The notes below the pieces were generated by a model, which saw only the letters and a program-made list of their open reading frames with translations, was not told the DNA's origin and made no database searches. From JBGQOG01 sp052113705 (GTDB lineage Bacteria; Pseudomonadota; Alphaproteobacteria; Rhodobacterales; Rhodobacteraceae), in NCBI RefSeq assembly GCF_052113705.1, contig NZ_JBGQOG010000004.1, forward strand, positions 124,001-188,000: a stretch of DNA of 64,000 nucleotides, in the 5' to 3' direction. The translations under genes were made by a program, and so were the position numbers. Position 1 is the stretch's first letter, and every line of letters begins with the position of its first letter. This document shows positions 56,087 through 63,608 of this stretch, piece after piece.

Positions 56087-56145
56087 GGGGGGCTCCCGCC
56101 CGATGGCCGGCCAGAAAAGCGGTGCGGCGACTCACTCCGGGAATG

Positions 56146-56180
56146 TTTGTGATCACAGTTTAAAATAATGTGATCACAAA
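56146..56180. promoter_or_regulatory. Twin TGTGATCACA palindromes upstream of sdhC, candidate operator
   Basis: TTTGTGATCACA (56146-56157) and TGTGATCACAAA (56169-56180). Their centres are 21 bp apart, the same as in the pair before sucC, with a different AT-rich spacer. The element lies about 148 bases before the sdhC ATG and probably controls the sdh operon. Confidence 0.75.
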
Positions 56181-56327
56181 CGGCGCGTTTTCACCGCTGC
56201 ACTGCGGAATTTTCCGGGGCATGGGCTGTCTTTGCGTGACTTGGTCAAAAAATCCGCTATCTAAGAACCGAAATCCAGCAAGCCCGGCCCGTTCGACCGG
56301 GCCCGCAAGCGACAGAGGGAACCCATT

Positions 56328-56711
56328 ATGGCTGAAGTGAAACGGGTGGTCCGGCCCCTTTCCCCGCACCTCCAGATCTACCGCCCGCAGCTCACCTCGA
56401 TCACCTCGATCCTGACCCGCATCACCGGCAACGGTTTGATCGTGGCGGTGATCCTGGCCGTCTGGTGGCTCCTCGCGGCGGCAACAGGCCCTGCCTATTT
56501 TGCCGTTGCCGATGGCTTTGTGCGCTCGTGGTTCGGCGATCTGATCTTCTTCTTCTCGCTGCTGGGCGTCTGGTACCACTACCTCGCCGGGCTGCGGCAC
56601 CTCTATTTCGACGCGGGCAAGGGCCTCGACATCCCGACGGCTGAAAAGCTGGGCTGGGCGATCCTCATCGGGTCGGTCGTGCTGACCGTCCTCACCCTGA
56701 TCATCATCTGA
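56328..56711 (+). CDS. sdhC: Succinate dehydrogenase cytochrome b556 subunit
   Basis: Membrane anchor of complex II that binds haem b and ubiquinone with SdhD. The 127-residue protein has the conserved N-terminal RPLSPHLQIYRPQLTSITSI, three helices, and the haem-ligand histidine region WYHYLAGLRHLYFD. The usual SIxHRxTG motif reads SILTRITG, with Thr in place of His. It is the first gene of the sdhC-D-A-lipoprotein-B operon, preceded by the twin palindrome. The ribosome site is AGAGGG. Confidence 0.96.
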   Translation: MAEVKRVVRPLSPHLQIYRPQLTSITSILTRITGNGLIVAVILAVWWLLAAATGPAYFAVADGFVRSWFGDLIFFFSLLGVWYHYLAGLRHLYFDAGKGLDIPTAEKLGWAILIGSVVLTVLTLIII

Positions 56712-56721
56712 GGAGGCCCAG

Positions 56722-57096
56722 ATGCGTTATATCACTGACCGCAAACGCGCCACCGGCAAGGGTTCGGCCCATACCGGCACCGAGCATCACTGGTTCATGC
56801 AGGTCTCGGCCGTTGGCCTGGCCTTTCTGGTGCCCACCTTCATCTACATCTTCGGCTCGGCGCTGGGCGGCAGCTATGAGGAGGTGGTCGCCACCTTCTC
56901 GCATCCGTTTCCGGCGATCCTGACCGGCCTCGTGATCTTTGTCGGCATGCGGCACTTTGCCAAAGGCGCGCAGATGATGATCGAGGATTACGCGAAGGGC
57001 ACCACCCGCAAGGTGTTGGTGATCGGCGCGACTTCCATTTCCTACGCAGTGACGGCCACGGCGCTTTTCGCGCTGGTCAAGCTCGCATTGCACTGA
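56722..57096 (+). CDS. sdhD: Succinate dehydrogenase membrane anchor subunit
   Basis: Second membrane subunit of complex II. The 124-residue protein begins MRYITDRKRATGKGSAHTGT, then EHHWFMQVSAVGLAFLVPTF, the alphaproteobacterial SdhD pattern. It has three helices and the conserved GMRHFAKGAQMMIEDY, which carries the quinone/haem-side His and Asp-Tyr. It starts 10 bases after sdhC and is followed 11 bases later by sdhA. Confidence 0.96.
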   Translation: MRYITDRKRATGKGSAHTGTEHHWFMQVSAVGLAFLVPTFIYIFGSALGGSYEEVVATFSHPFPAILTGLVIFVGMRHFAKGAQMMIEDYAKGTTRKVLVIGATSISYAVTATALFALVKLALH

Positions 57097-57107
57097 AGGA
57101 CTGACAG

Positions 57108-58910
57108 ATGGCAACTTATGCATACGAGACGCATGAATATGACGTCGTGGTTGTGGGCGCCGGTGGTGCCGGTCTGCGCGCGACGCTGGGCATGGCCGAA
57201 CAGGGCCTGCGCACGGCCTGCGTGACCAAGGTTTTCCCGACCCGCTCGCATACCGTGGCGGCACAGGGTGGCATCGCGGCGTCGCTGTCGAACATGGGGC
57301 CGGACAACTGGCAATGGCACATGTACGACACCGTCAAGGGCTCGGACTGGCTGGGCGATACGGATGCGATGGAATATCTCGTCCGCGAAGCGCCGAAAGC
57401 GGTCTATGAGCTTGAGCATTACGGCGTGCCGTTCTCGCGCACCGAAGAGGGCAAGATCTACCAGCGTCCCTTCGGCGGCCATACCACCGAATTTGGCGAA
57501 GGCCCCCCGGTGCAGCGCACCTGTGCGGCGGCGGATCGCACCGGCCATGCCATTCTGCACACGCTCTATGGCCAGTCGCTGAAGAACAACGCGGAATTCT
57601 TCATTGAATATTTCGCGCTCGACCTGATCATGACCGATGGCCGCTGCACCGGTGTTGTCGCCTGGAAACTCGACGACGGCACGATGCATGTGTTCAACGC
57701 CAAGATGGTCGTGCTGGCCACCGGCGGCTACGGGCGCGCCTATTTCTCGGCCACCTCGGCCCATACCTGCACCGGCGACGGTGGTGGCATGGTCGCCCGC
57801 GCCGGTCTGCCGCTGCAGGATATGGAATTCGTGCAATTCCACCCGACCGGCATCTATGGTTCGGGCTGCCTGATCACCGAAGGCGCGCGCGGCGAAGGCG
57901 GCTATCTGACCAACTCCGAGGGCGAGCGCTTTATGGAGCGTTATGCGCCGACCTATAAGGATCTGGCCAGCCGTGACGTGGTCTCGCGCTGCATGACGAT
58001 GGAGATCCGTGAGGGTCGCGGCGTCGGCGAGCACAAGGATCACATCTTCCTGCATCTCAACCACCTGCCGCCGGAAACACTGCATGAACGTCTGCCGGGG
58101 ATTTCGGAATCGGCGCGGATCTTTGCCGGGGTGGACCTGAACAAAGAGCCGATCCCGGTTCTGCCGACGGTGCACTATAATATGGGCGGCATTCCGACCA
58201 ACTATTGGGGCGAAGTGCTGAACCCGACGCCGGGCAATCCGGATGCGATCTTCCCGGGCCTGATGGCCGTGGGCGAGGCCGGTTGCGCCTCGGTGCATGG
58301 GGCGAACCGTCTCGGCTCGAACTCGCTGATCGACCTTGTGGTCTTTGGCCGCGCGGCGGCGATCAAGGCGGCGGAAATCGTCGATCCGAAAGCGCGCCCG
58401 ATGCCGGTCGACAAGACCGCTGTGGATGCGATCTTCAACCGCTTCGACACGTTGCGCTATGCCTCGGGCAGCCTGCCCACCGCCGAGCTGCGGCTTGAGA
58501 TGCAGAAAACCATGCAGTCGGATGCGGCGGTGTTCCGCACCGACAAGACGCTGGCCGAAGGCGTTGAGAAGATGACCGCCGTGGCGGGCAAGATGTCGGA
58601 CATCAAGGTCACTGACCGCAGCCTGGTCTGGAACTCGGATCTGATGGAAACGCTTGAGCTGACCAACCTGATGCCGAACGCGCTTGCCACCATCGTGGCG
58701 GCCGAGGCGCGCAAGGAATCCCGTGGCGCGCATGCGCATGAGGATTATCCGGACCGCGACGACATCAACTGGCGGGTGCACTCGCTGGCGCATGTCGAGG
58801 GCACCAAGGTGACGCTCTCGTCGCGTCCGGTGCATCTCGACCCGCTGACGCCGATGGATCAGGGCGGCATCGATCTGAAAAAGATCGCGCCCAAGGCCCG
58901 CGTCTACTGA
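57108..58910 (+). CDS. sdhA: Succinate dehydrogenase flavoprotein subunit
   Basis: Catalytic subunit of complex II with covalently bound FAD; it oxidises succinate to fumarate. The 600-residue protein has the FAD fold DVVVVGAGGAGLRATLGMAE, the flavinylated histidine in RSHTVAAQGGI, the substrate and active-site segment GEGGYLTNSEGERFMERY, and the C-terminal HSLAHVEGTKV. The stop codon overlaps the next start (TGATG), coupling it to a small lipoprotein gene that lies between sdhA and sdhB. Confidence 0.98.
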   Translation: MATYAYETHEYDVVVVGAGGAGLRATLGMAEQGLRTACVTKVFPTRSHTVAAQGGIAASLSNMGPDNWQWHMYDTVKGSDWLGDTDAMEYLVREAPKAVYELEHYGVPFSRTEEGKIYQRPFGGHTTEFGEGPPVQRTCAAADRTGHAILHTLYGQSLKNNAEFFIEYFALDLIMTDGRCTGVVAWKLDDGTMHVFNAKMVVLATGGYGRAYFSATSAHTCTGDGGGMVARAGLPLQDMEFVQFHPTGIYGSGCLITEGARGEGGYLTNSEGERFMERYAPTYKDLASRDVVSRCMTMEIREGRGVGEHKDHIFLHLNHLPPETLHERLPGISESARIFAGVDLNKEPIPVLPTVHYNMGGIPTNYWGEVLNPTPGNPDAIFPGLMAVGEAGCASVHGANRLGSNSLIDLVVFGRAAAIKAAEIVDPKARPMPVDKTAVDAIFNRFDTLRYASGSLPTAELRLEMQKTMQSDAAVFRTDKTLAEGVEKMTAVAGKMSDIKVTDRSLVWNSDLMETLELTNLMPNALATIVAAEARKESRGAHAHEDYPDRDDINWRVHSLAHVEGTKVTLSSRPVHLDPLTPMDQGGIDLKKIAPKARVY

Positions 58911-59212
58911 TGCGCTTTGGCCCGGCATATGGGGCTGTGCTGCTGGCGGCTGTGGCCGCCTGCGGCCCGGTGCCGGTCGAACGGGCCGAGGACATGTGTT
59001 TCCGGCAGGCCGAGCTCGCGCTGCGTCCGCGTGGCGAGGTCGCGCTGGGGGCCAACAGCGCCGGGCAAAAGGGCGGCAGCCTGAAGCTCGAAATCAGTTC
59101 CGACTATATCCAGGGTCGTGACCCCTCCGAGGTTTACAACTCCTGCGTCTACAATCGTTCCGGCCAGCTTCCGACGCGGCCGCTCTATTCCCGCACTGAC
59201 TGGAAGGGATGA
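58910..59212 (+). CDS. Small lipoprotein encoded inside the sdh operon
   Basis: A 100-residue protein with a lipoprotein signal (AVLLAAVAAC; probable lipid-modified Cys18). The mature part contains two more cysteines (DMCFRQAELAL and YNSCVYNRSG), possibly disulphide-linked, and no known domain. It overlaps the sdhA stop by one base and ends 3 bases before sdhB, so it is cotranscribed and coupled with complex II. Related genes may occur in sdh operons of other Rhodobacteraceae, but the function is unknown; an assembly or membrane-associated accessory role is speculation. Confidence 0.82.
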   Translation: MRFGPAYGAVLLAAVAACGPVPVERAEDMCFRQAELALRPRGEVALGANSAGQKGGSLKLEISSDYIQGRDPSEVYNSCVYNRSGQLPTRPLYSRTDWKG

Positions 59213-59215
59213 CCC

Positions 59216-59992
59216 ATGGTTCAGTTCACGCTCCCCAAGAACTCGAAAATCCGCGTCGGCAAGACCTGGCCGAAGCCGGAAGGCAAGAACATCCGCAAGT
59301 TCCGCATCTACCGCTGGGACCCGGAAACCGGTGAGAACCCGCGGGTCGACACCTATTTCCTCGACATGGACAAATGCGGTCCGATGATCCTGGATGCGCT
59401 GATCAAGATCAAGAACGAGGTCGACCCGACCCTGACCTTCCGCCGCTCCTGCCGCGAAGGCATCTGTGGCTCCTGTGCGATGAACATCGACGGGATCAAC
59501 ACCCTGGCTTGTATCTATGGTCTCGACGAGGTGAAGGGCGATGTGAAGATCTATCCGCTGCCGCATATGCCGGTGGTGAAAGACCTGATCCCCGACCTGA
59601 ACCACTTCTACGCCCAGCACGCCTCGATCATGCCCTGGCTGGAAACCAAGACCAACAAGCCCGCGAAAGAATGGCGCCAGTCGATCGACGACCGCAAGAA
59701 ACTCGACGGTCTCTATGAATGCGTGATGTGCGCCTGCTGCTCGACCTCCTGCCCGAGCTACTGGTGGAACTCGGACCGCTACCTCGGGCCGGCAGCCCTG
59801 CTGCACGCCTATCGCTGGATCATCGACAGCCGCGATGAGGCGACGGGCGAGCGTCTGGACGATCTGGAAGATCCGTTCAAACTCTACCGCTGCCACACGA
59901 TCATGAACTGCGCCAAGACCTGCCCGAAAGGCCTGAACCCGGCCAAGGCTATCGCAGAAGTGAAGAAAATGATGGTCGAACGGGTCGTCTGA
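59216..59992 (+). CDS. sdhB: Succinate dehydrogenase iron-sulfur subunit
   Basis: Electron-transfer subunit of complex II. The 258-residue protein has the ferredoxin-type 2Fe-2S motif (SCREGICGSCAMNIDGINTL plus a further Cys) and the 4Fe-4S/3Fe-4S ligands in CVMCACCSTSCPSYWW and CHTIMNCAKTCPKGLNP. These pass electrons from SdhA to ubiquinone at SdhCD. The operon ends after it with a strong hairpin. Confidence 0.98.
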   Translation: MVQFTLPKNSKIRVGKTWPKPEGKNIRKFRIYRWDPETGENPRVDTYFLDMDKCGPMILDALIKIKNEVDPTLTFRRSCREGICGSCAMNIDGINTLACIYGLDEVKGDVKIYPLPHMPVVKDLIPDLNHFYAQHASIMPWLETKTNKPAKEWRQSIDDRKKLDGLYECVMCACCSTSCPSYWWNSDRYLGPAALLHAYRWIIDSRDEATGERLDDLEDPFKLYRCHTIMNCAKTCPKGLNPAKAIAEVKKMMVERVV

Positions 59993-60012
59993 TCGTCCCG
60001 CTCAACCGTTGG

Positions 60013-60045
60013 AATGGCGCGCCCCACCGGCGCGCCATTTGCATT
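60013..60045 (+). terminator. Terminator of the sdh operon
   Basis: AATGGCGCGCC, loop CCACC, GGCGCGCCATT: a perfect 11-bp stem followed by TGCATTT, 20 bases after the sdhB stop. Confidence 0.7.
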
Positions 60046-60060
60046 TCAAGGATGCCGCCC

Positions 60061-60279
60061 ATGCCGCTCTTGTTGCTGATCATCCCCGCCATCTTCATCT
60101 ACATGTGGCTGAGCCGCCGCAACTCGACCCTGACCCGCACCTGCCGCTGGCGCGAGGATCGCGCGGCGGCGGGCGAGGGGATGGGCTGGCGCTGTGCCGC
60201 CTGCGGGGCCGAGATGCGGCTGGCGCCCGGCAAAACCCCGCGCGACTGTTTGCGCGGAAGTGTTCCGGCGGCGGATTGA
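60061..60279 (+). CDS. Small membrane protein with zinc-ribbon-like CxxC
   Basis: A 72-residue protein with one N-terminal membrane helix (PLLLLIIPAIFIYMWLSRR) and a cytoplasmic tail with RCAACGAEM and a further Cys in RDCLRG, suggesting a small metal- or redox-active site. An ATG at 60052 would add three residues, but CAAGGA overlaps it; 60061 is correctly spaced. No family is recognised, though the layout is common among small Rhodobacteraceae proteins. It lies just after the sdh terminator. Confidence 0.6.
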   Translation: MPLLLLIIPAIFIYMWLSRRNSTLTRTCRWREDRAAAGEGMGWRCAACGAEMRLAPGKTPRDCLRGSVPAAD

Positions 60280-60387
60280 TCTTGCTGCGTTGCAGCGGGT
60301 GCATGTCGCAGTTGCAGCATTGTGGGTGGTTGCGGGGGTGTCAGGGGCGTAACAGGGCCGGGACAAATCTTTTGCAAGGTGACCCCG

Positions 60388-60564
60388 ATGTCCAACCTCA
60401 AATCCGCCCCGACCGCCGCCCAGATCGCCGCCGATGCCGTTCTGGCCTATTACCAGCCCGAAGCGCTGGTGGCCAAAGCCGCGAACATGCCCGTCAAATC
60501 CGCGGCCAAAGTGGCCGAGGTCGCACCGCTCGATCAGATGTTTGCCTATTACTCGGCCGCCTGA
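60388..60564 (+). CDS. Small conserved-looking protein, unknown function
   Basis: A 58-residue Ala-rich protein, MSNLKSAPTAAQIAADAVLA followed by YYQPEALVAKAANMPVKSAA and ending DQMFAYYSAA. It has no membrane helix or signal peptide. An AAGGTGAC site 8 bases before the ATG supports translation. Two YY motifs and predicted amphipathic helices suggest a small adaptor or phasin-like peptide, but this is guesswork. It precedes the structured leader of the DUF1989 gene. Confidence 0.6.
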   Translation: MSNLKSAPTAAQIAADAVLAYYQPEALVAKAANMPVKSAAKVAEVAPLDQMFAYYSAA

Positions 60565-60589
60565 GCGCCTGAACTATTCTATGCGCTAG

Positions 60590-60690
60590 GCTCTGGCCCC
60601 CTTTGGGGCCATACCTCGGTGGGCGGGTGAGGTCCCTGTTGACGGGGGGCCGCCCCGCGCCGCAGTCTGCTGGGACATCTGTCCCGGAGC
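60590..60690 (+). promoter_or_regulatory. Structured leader before the DUF1989 gene (candidate cis-regulatory RNA)
   Basis: Four consecutive hairpins can form: GGCCCC/GGGGCC (60595-60610), ACCTC/GAGGT (60613-60633), a GGGG/CCCC stem near 60643-60657, and GGGACA/TGTCCC (60672-60685). The last sits directly on the ribosome site CCGGAG before the ATG at 60695. The leader does not match a riboswitch class I can name with confidence. Confidence 0.45.
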
Positions 60691-60694
60691 CGCG

Positions 60695-61555
60695 ATGAAA
60701 CTCTCTCACCCCGATCATGCTGCCCCCGCCGATGCCGCCGCGCGTCAGGCCGTTACGCCCGTTGTCTGCTACCCGCCCGAGACGCTGCCGCGGCCTGATC
60801 TGGCGGCCCTCCGCGCCGCGCGCGAAGGCTGGCAGAAGACCGCTGAGGTTCTGGTGCCCGCGCGCGATGCCGCCTGCTTCACCGTGCCCGCCGGACATTT
60901 CTTCCGCATCACCTCGGTCGAGGGGCCGCAGGTGGGCGATCTGAACCTATGGAACGCCGCCGACCTGTCCGAGCGGTTCTATTCCGGCAAAACCCGCGCG
61001 CTGCATGGCACGCATCTGTCGACCGGCGACCGGATGTGGTCCGCCTTTCCGCATCTGCGTCCGCTGGCGACGATCAGCGATGACAGTCTGGACTGGTACG
61101 GGTTCGACGCTTTCGGCGGTTCGGTGCATGATGTGATCGGCACCCGCTGCGACCCATATACCCACAATCTGCTGAAGGGCGGCCAGTATCACCACTGTTG
61201 CCATTCCAACCTGACCCGGGCGCTGGCCGATGCCCGTGGGCTGAGCCTGCGCGAGGCAGAGCGGCATGTGCATGATGTGCTCAATGTCTTCATGTGCACC
61301 GGCTTTCTGCGCGAAACGGGGCAGTATTTCATGAAGGCAAGCCCGGTGCGGCCCGGTGATTACCTTGAATTCTTCGCGGAAGTCGACCTCTTGGGCGCGC
61401 TCTCTGCCTGTCCGGGCGGCGATTGCTCGGCCGAGCATTCCTCGGATGCCGCCGCCTGTTATCCGCTGCTGGTGGAGGTCTTCGCGCCGCAGAACCCGCC
61501 GCAGCGTTGGCAGCCGCCCGCCGCCAATGGCTATGACGGCAGCCACGGTCGCTAG
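60695..61555 (+). CDS. DUF1989 / urea carboxylase-associated family protein
   Basis: A 286-residue protein of the family annotated as urea-carboxylase-associated (DUF1989). Landmarks are FFRITSVEGPQVGDLNLWNA, LSTGDRMWSAFPHLRPLATI, the His/Cys-rich GGQYHHCCHSNLTRAL, and NVFMCTGF. Two family branches form the carboxyguanidine deiminase CgiA/CgiB of guanidine degradation; others are uncharacterised. Only one copy is present here and no urea or guanidine carboxylase gene is near, so a guanidine role is not established. It converges with an ArsR regulator 1 base away. Confidence 0.85.
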   Translation: MKLSHPDHAAPADAAARQAVTPVVCYPPETLPRPDLAALRAAREGWQKTAEVLVPARDAACFTVPAGHFFRITSVEGPQVGDLNLWNAADLSERFYSGKTRALHGTHLSTGDRMWSAFPHLRPLATISDDSLDWYGFDAFGGSVHDVIGTRCDPYTHNLLKGGQYHHCCHSNLTRALADARGLSLREAERHVHDVLNVFMCTGFLRETGQYFMKASPVRPGDYLEFFAEVDLLGALSACPGGDCSAEHSSDAAACYPLLVEVFAPQNPPQRWQPPAANGYDGSHGR

Positions 61556-61556
61556 C

Positions 61557-61910
61557 TCAGGCGTCTTCTTCGCTGGGGTCTGACAGTTCCGCATCGAGGA
61601 AACGCTCGAACGCATCGAGATCGACCGGGTCGAACTGCCCAAAGCCCTGCATCCAGACGGTGGCTGCCCGCATCGCATCCGGCTCAAGCTTGCACCATTT
61701 CACCCGGCCGCGCTTTTCCTGCGTGATCAGCCCGGCCTCGGCCAGCAGGATCAGGTGCTTGGAAATCGCGGCCAGCGACATGTGGAACGGCTCGGCCACA
61801 TCGGTCACCGCCATGTCATCCTCAAGCAGCATCGACAGGATCGCCCGCCGCGTCGGATCGGCGAGGGCGGCAAATATGCGGTCAAGATCGGGGGCGGGGC
61901 GGGCGCTCAT
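61557..61910 (-). CDS. ArsR-family transcriptional regulator
   Basis: A 117-residue winged-helix regulator: LDRIFAALADPTRRAILSML, then VAEPFHMSLAAISKHLILLAE, and the wing RGRVKWCKLEPDAMRAATVW. It lacks the classical CVC metal site, resembling the ArsR subgroup that pairs with SRPBCC-type genes rather than metal sensors; the target is unknown. It is transcribed toward the DUF1989 gene and away from the ATP synthase operon. Confidence 0.9.
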   Translation of the reverse strand: MSARPAPDLDRIFAALADPTRRAILSMLLEDDMAVTDVAEPFHMSLAAISKHLILLAEAGLITQEKRGRVKWCKLEPDAMRAATVWMQGFGQFDPVDLDAFERFLDAELSDPSEEDA

Positions 61911-62136
61911 CCGCTATCTCTGCGGCAGGGGGCGCAAATCGTCAACCATCGGGTTGAATATGCATTTGCAGCATGAATCCGGGCCCAAAGCCCCGGGTTG
62001 CGCCGTGCTGCGAATCCCGTGATGAGGATTATGTTGCCTTTTCAATGGGCTACGAGTGCGTTCATCGCCTGTAAACCCGGTTGACTCACGCGGCCGTGAC
62101 GACTAGTTAACCCCCAGACGCAACCGGGGGTGGCCC

Positions 62137-62487
62137 ATGTCCTCTGAACCCTCTGACGATGATGCGAAAAAGCTGTCTCAGCTGGAAACGCGCATCGCAG
62201 AAGCAAAGAAGGCGCTGGAGCCCAAAGCGCGCGCGGACGAGCATTTCAGTCAGGCGAATCTGGCCTGGCGCATGGTGATCGAACTGGTATCGGGCCTGGG
62301 GATCGGGTTTGGCATCGGATATGGGGCGGATGTTGTCTTTGGCACGCTGCCGATATTCCTGGTGGTCTTCACGTTCCTTGGATTGGCCGCAGGCGTGCGC
62401 GTGATGATGCGCACCGCGGCTGAGGTGGGTGCCGGCGAGGTCGCCAAGGGTAAGACGGCGGATGACACCGCATCGCGAGAGGGATGA
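62137..62487 (+). CDS. atpI: ATP synthase accessory protein AtpI (AtpZ/AtpI family)
   Basis: A 116-residue membrane protein with a charged N terminus (LETRIAEAKKALEPKARADE), a conserved WRMVIELVSGLGIGFGIGYG helix and a second helix (LPIFLVVFTFLGLAAGVRVM). AtpI helps assemble the c-ring or supports Mg uptake for the F0 sector. The start of atpB overlaps its stop (ATGA). It opens the F0 operon, preceded by a 226-base gap with a possible TTGACT/TAGTTA promoter (62081-62109, 17-base spacing). Confidence 0.93.
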   Translation: MSSEPSDDDAKKLSQLETRIAEAKKALEPKARADEHFSQANLAWRMVIELVSGLGIGFGIGYGADVVFGTLPIFLVVFTFLGLAAGVRVMMRTAAEVGAGEVAKGKTADDTASREG

Positions 62488-63242
62488 CAGACGTGGCAAC
62501 GGAAGCACATGAAGGTGGCCTGACTTTCCACCCGATGGACCAGTTCATCGTGAAGCCCCTCTTCGGAGAGGGTCCGATCCATTGGTACACGCCCACCAAC
62601 GCCACCTTGTGGATGGCGCTGGCGGTGCTGGCCATCGTGCTGGTGCTGGTCGTCGGTACCCGCGGCCGTGCCGTGGTCCCGAGCCGTGCGCAATCGGTGG
62701 CCGAGCTGACCTTTGGTCTGATCCATAAGATGGTTGAGGATGTTTCCGGCAAAGAAGGCCTGAAATACTTCCCCTATGTGATGACCCTGTTCTGCTTCAT
62801 CGTCTTCTCGAACTTCCTCGGGCTGATCCCGATGTCGTTCTCGACCACCTCGCATATCGCGGTGACCTTCATTCTGGCGCTGTCGGTCTTCCTTGGTGTG
62901 ACCATTCTTGGTCTCGTCAAGCACGGCACGCATTTCCTCGGCCTGTTCTGGGTGACGTCGGCGCCGCTGGCGATCCGCCCGGTTCTGGCGGTGATCGAAC
63001 TGATCTCGTATTTCGTTCGCCCCGTCTCGCACAGCATTCGTCTTGCGGGCAACGTCATGGCCGGTCACGCCGTGCTGAAAGTATTCGCGGGCTTTGCGGC
63101 AATCGCTGCCATCGCCCCGGTGTCGATCATCGCCATCGCGGCGATGTACGGTCTGGAAGTCCTCGTGGCGCTGATCCAGGCCTATGTGTTCACCATCCTG
63201 ACTTGCGTCTACCTCAAAGACGCGCTGCACCCGGCGCACTGA
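62484..63242 (+). CDS. atpB: ATP synthase F0 subunit a
   Basis: Proton-channel subunit of F0. The 252-residue protein has five to six helices with the essential arginine in SIRLAGNVMAGHAVLKVFAG and the exit-channel segment LVALIQAYVFTILTCVYLKD. The family usually reads RLSANMxAGH or RLFANMLAGH; here the pre-Asn Ala is Gly. The ATG overlaps the atpI stop by 4 bases. atpE follows 54 bases later. Confidence 0.97.
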   Translation: MTDVATEAHEGGLTFHPMDQFIVKPLFGEGPIHWYTPTNATLWMALAVLAIVLVLVVGTRGRAVVPSRAQSVAELTFGLIHKMVEDVSGKEGLKYFPYVMTLFCFIVFSNFLGLIPMSFSTTSHIAVTFILALSVFLGVTILGLVKHGTHFLGLFWVTSAPLAIRPVLAVIELISYFVRPVSHSIRLAGNVMAGHAVLKVFAGFAAIAAIAPVSIIAIAAMYGLEVLVALIQAYVFTILTCVYLKDALHPAH

Positions 63243-63296
63243 CGCTCCGGACTGCATAATCCTATCCAACCTTTCCAAGCCTCAAGGAGCACCATC

Positions 63297-63530
63297 ATGG
63301 AAGGCATCGCACAACTCGGTCAATACCTCGGCGCGGGCCTGGCCTGCATCGGCATGGCCGGCGCCGCCATCGGCGTGGGCAATGTGGCCGGCAACTACCT
63401 GTCGGGCGCGCTGCGCAACCCGTCGGCTGCCGCTTCGCAAACCGCCACGCTGTTCATCGGCATGGCATTCGCCGAAGCACTGGGCATCTTCTCGTTCCTG
63501 GTTGCTCTGCTGCTCTTGTTCGCAGTCTGA
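63297..63530 (+). CDS. atpE: ATP synthase F0 subunit c
   Basis: Proteolipid of the rotating c-ring, 77 residues, two helices. Helix 1 has the glycine-rich GLACIGMAGAAIGVGNVAGN, the loop is RNPSAA, and helix 2 carries the proton-binding Glu in GMAFAEALGIFSFLVALLL. A strong ribosome site (AAGGAGCACC) fits the need for many copies. A perfect 11-bp hairpin follows before the next gene. Confidence 0.97.
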   Translation: MEGIAQLGQYLGAGLACIGMAGAAIGVGNVAGNYLSGALRNPSAAASQTATLFIGMAFAEALGIFSFLVALLLLFAV

Positions 63531-63553
63531 TCCCTTTATCGCATCCTTGCGGT

Positions 63554-63581
63554 CGGATGGGCCCCCTGATGGGCCCATCCG
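63554..63581 (+). terminator. Intercistronic hairpin between atpE and atpX
   Basis: CGGATGGGCCC, loop CCTGAT, GGGCCCATCCG: a perfect 11-bp stem with GTTATTTG after it, 24 bases past the atpE stop. It may protect the atpE message or cause partial termination so that subunit c exceeds b and b'. Confidence 0.65.
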
Positions 63582-63608
63582 GTTATTTGAAGGGTCCAGG
63601 GGGACGAC

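Noticed and set aside
60590..60690. Guanidine-I (ykkC) riboswitch before the DUF1989 gene
   Set aside because: A CTAGG element is present, but the conserved core segments I know for ykkC are not clearly found, so only a generic structured leader is reported.
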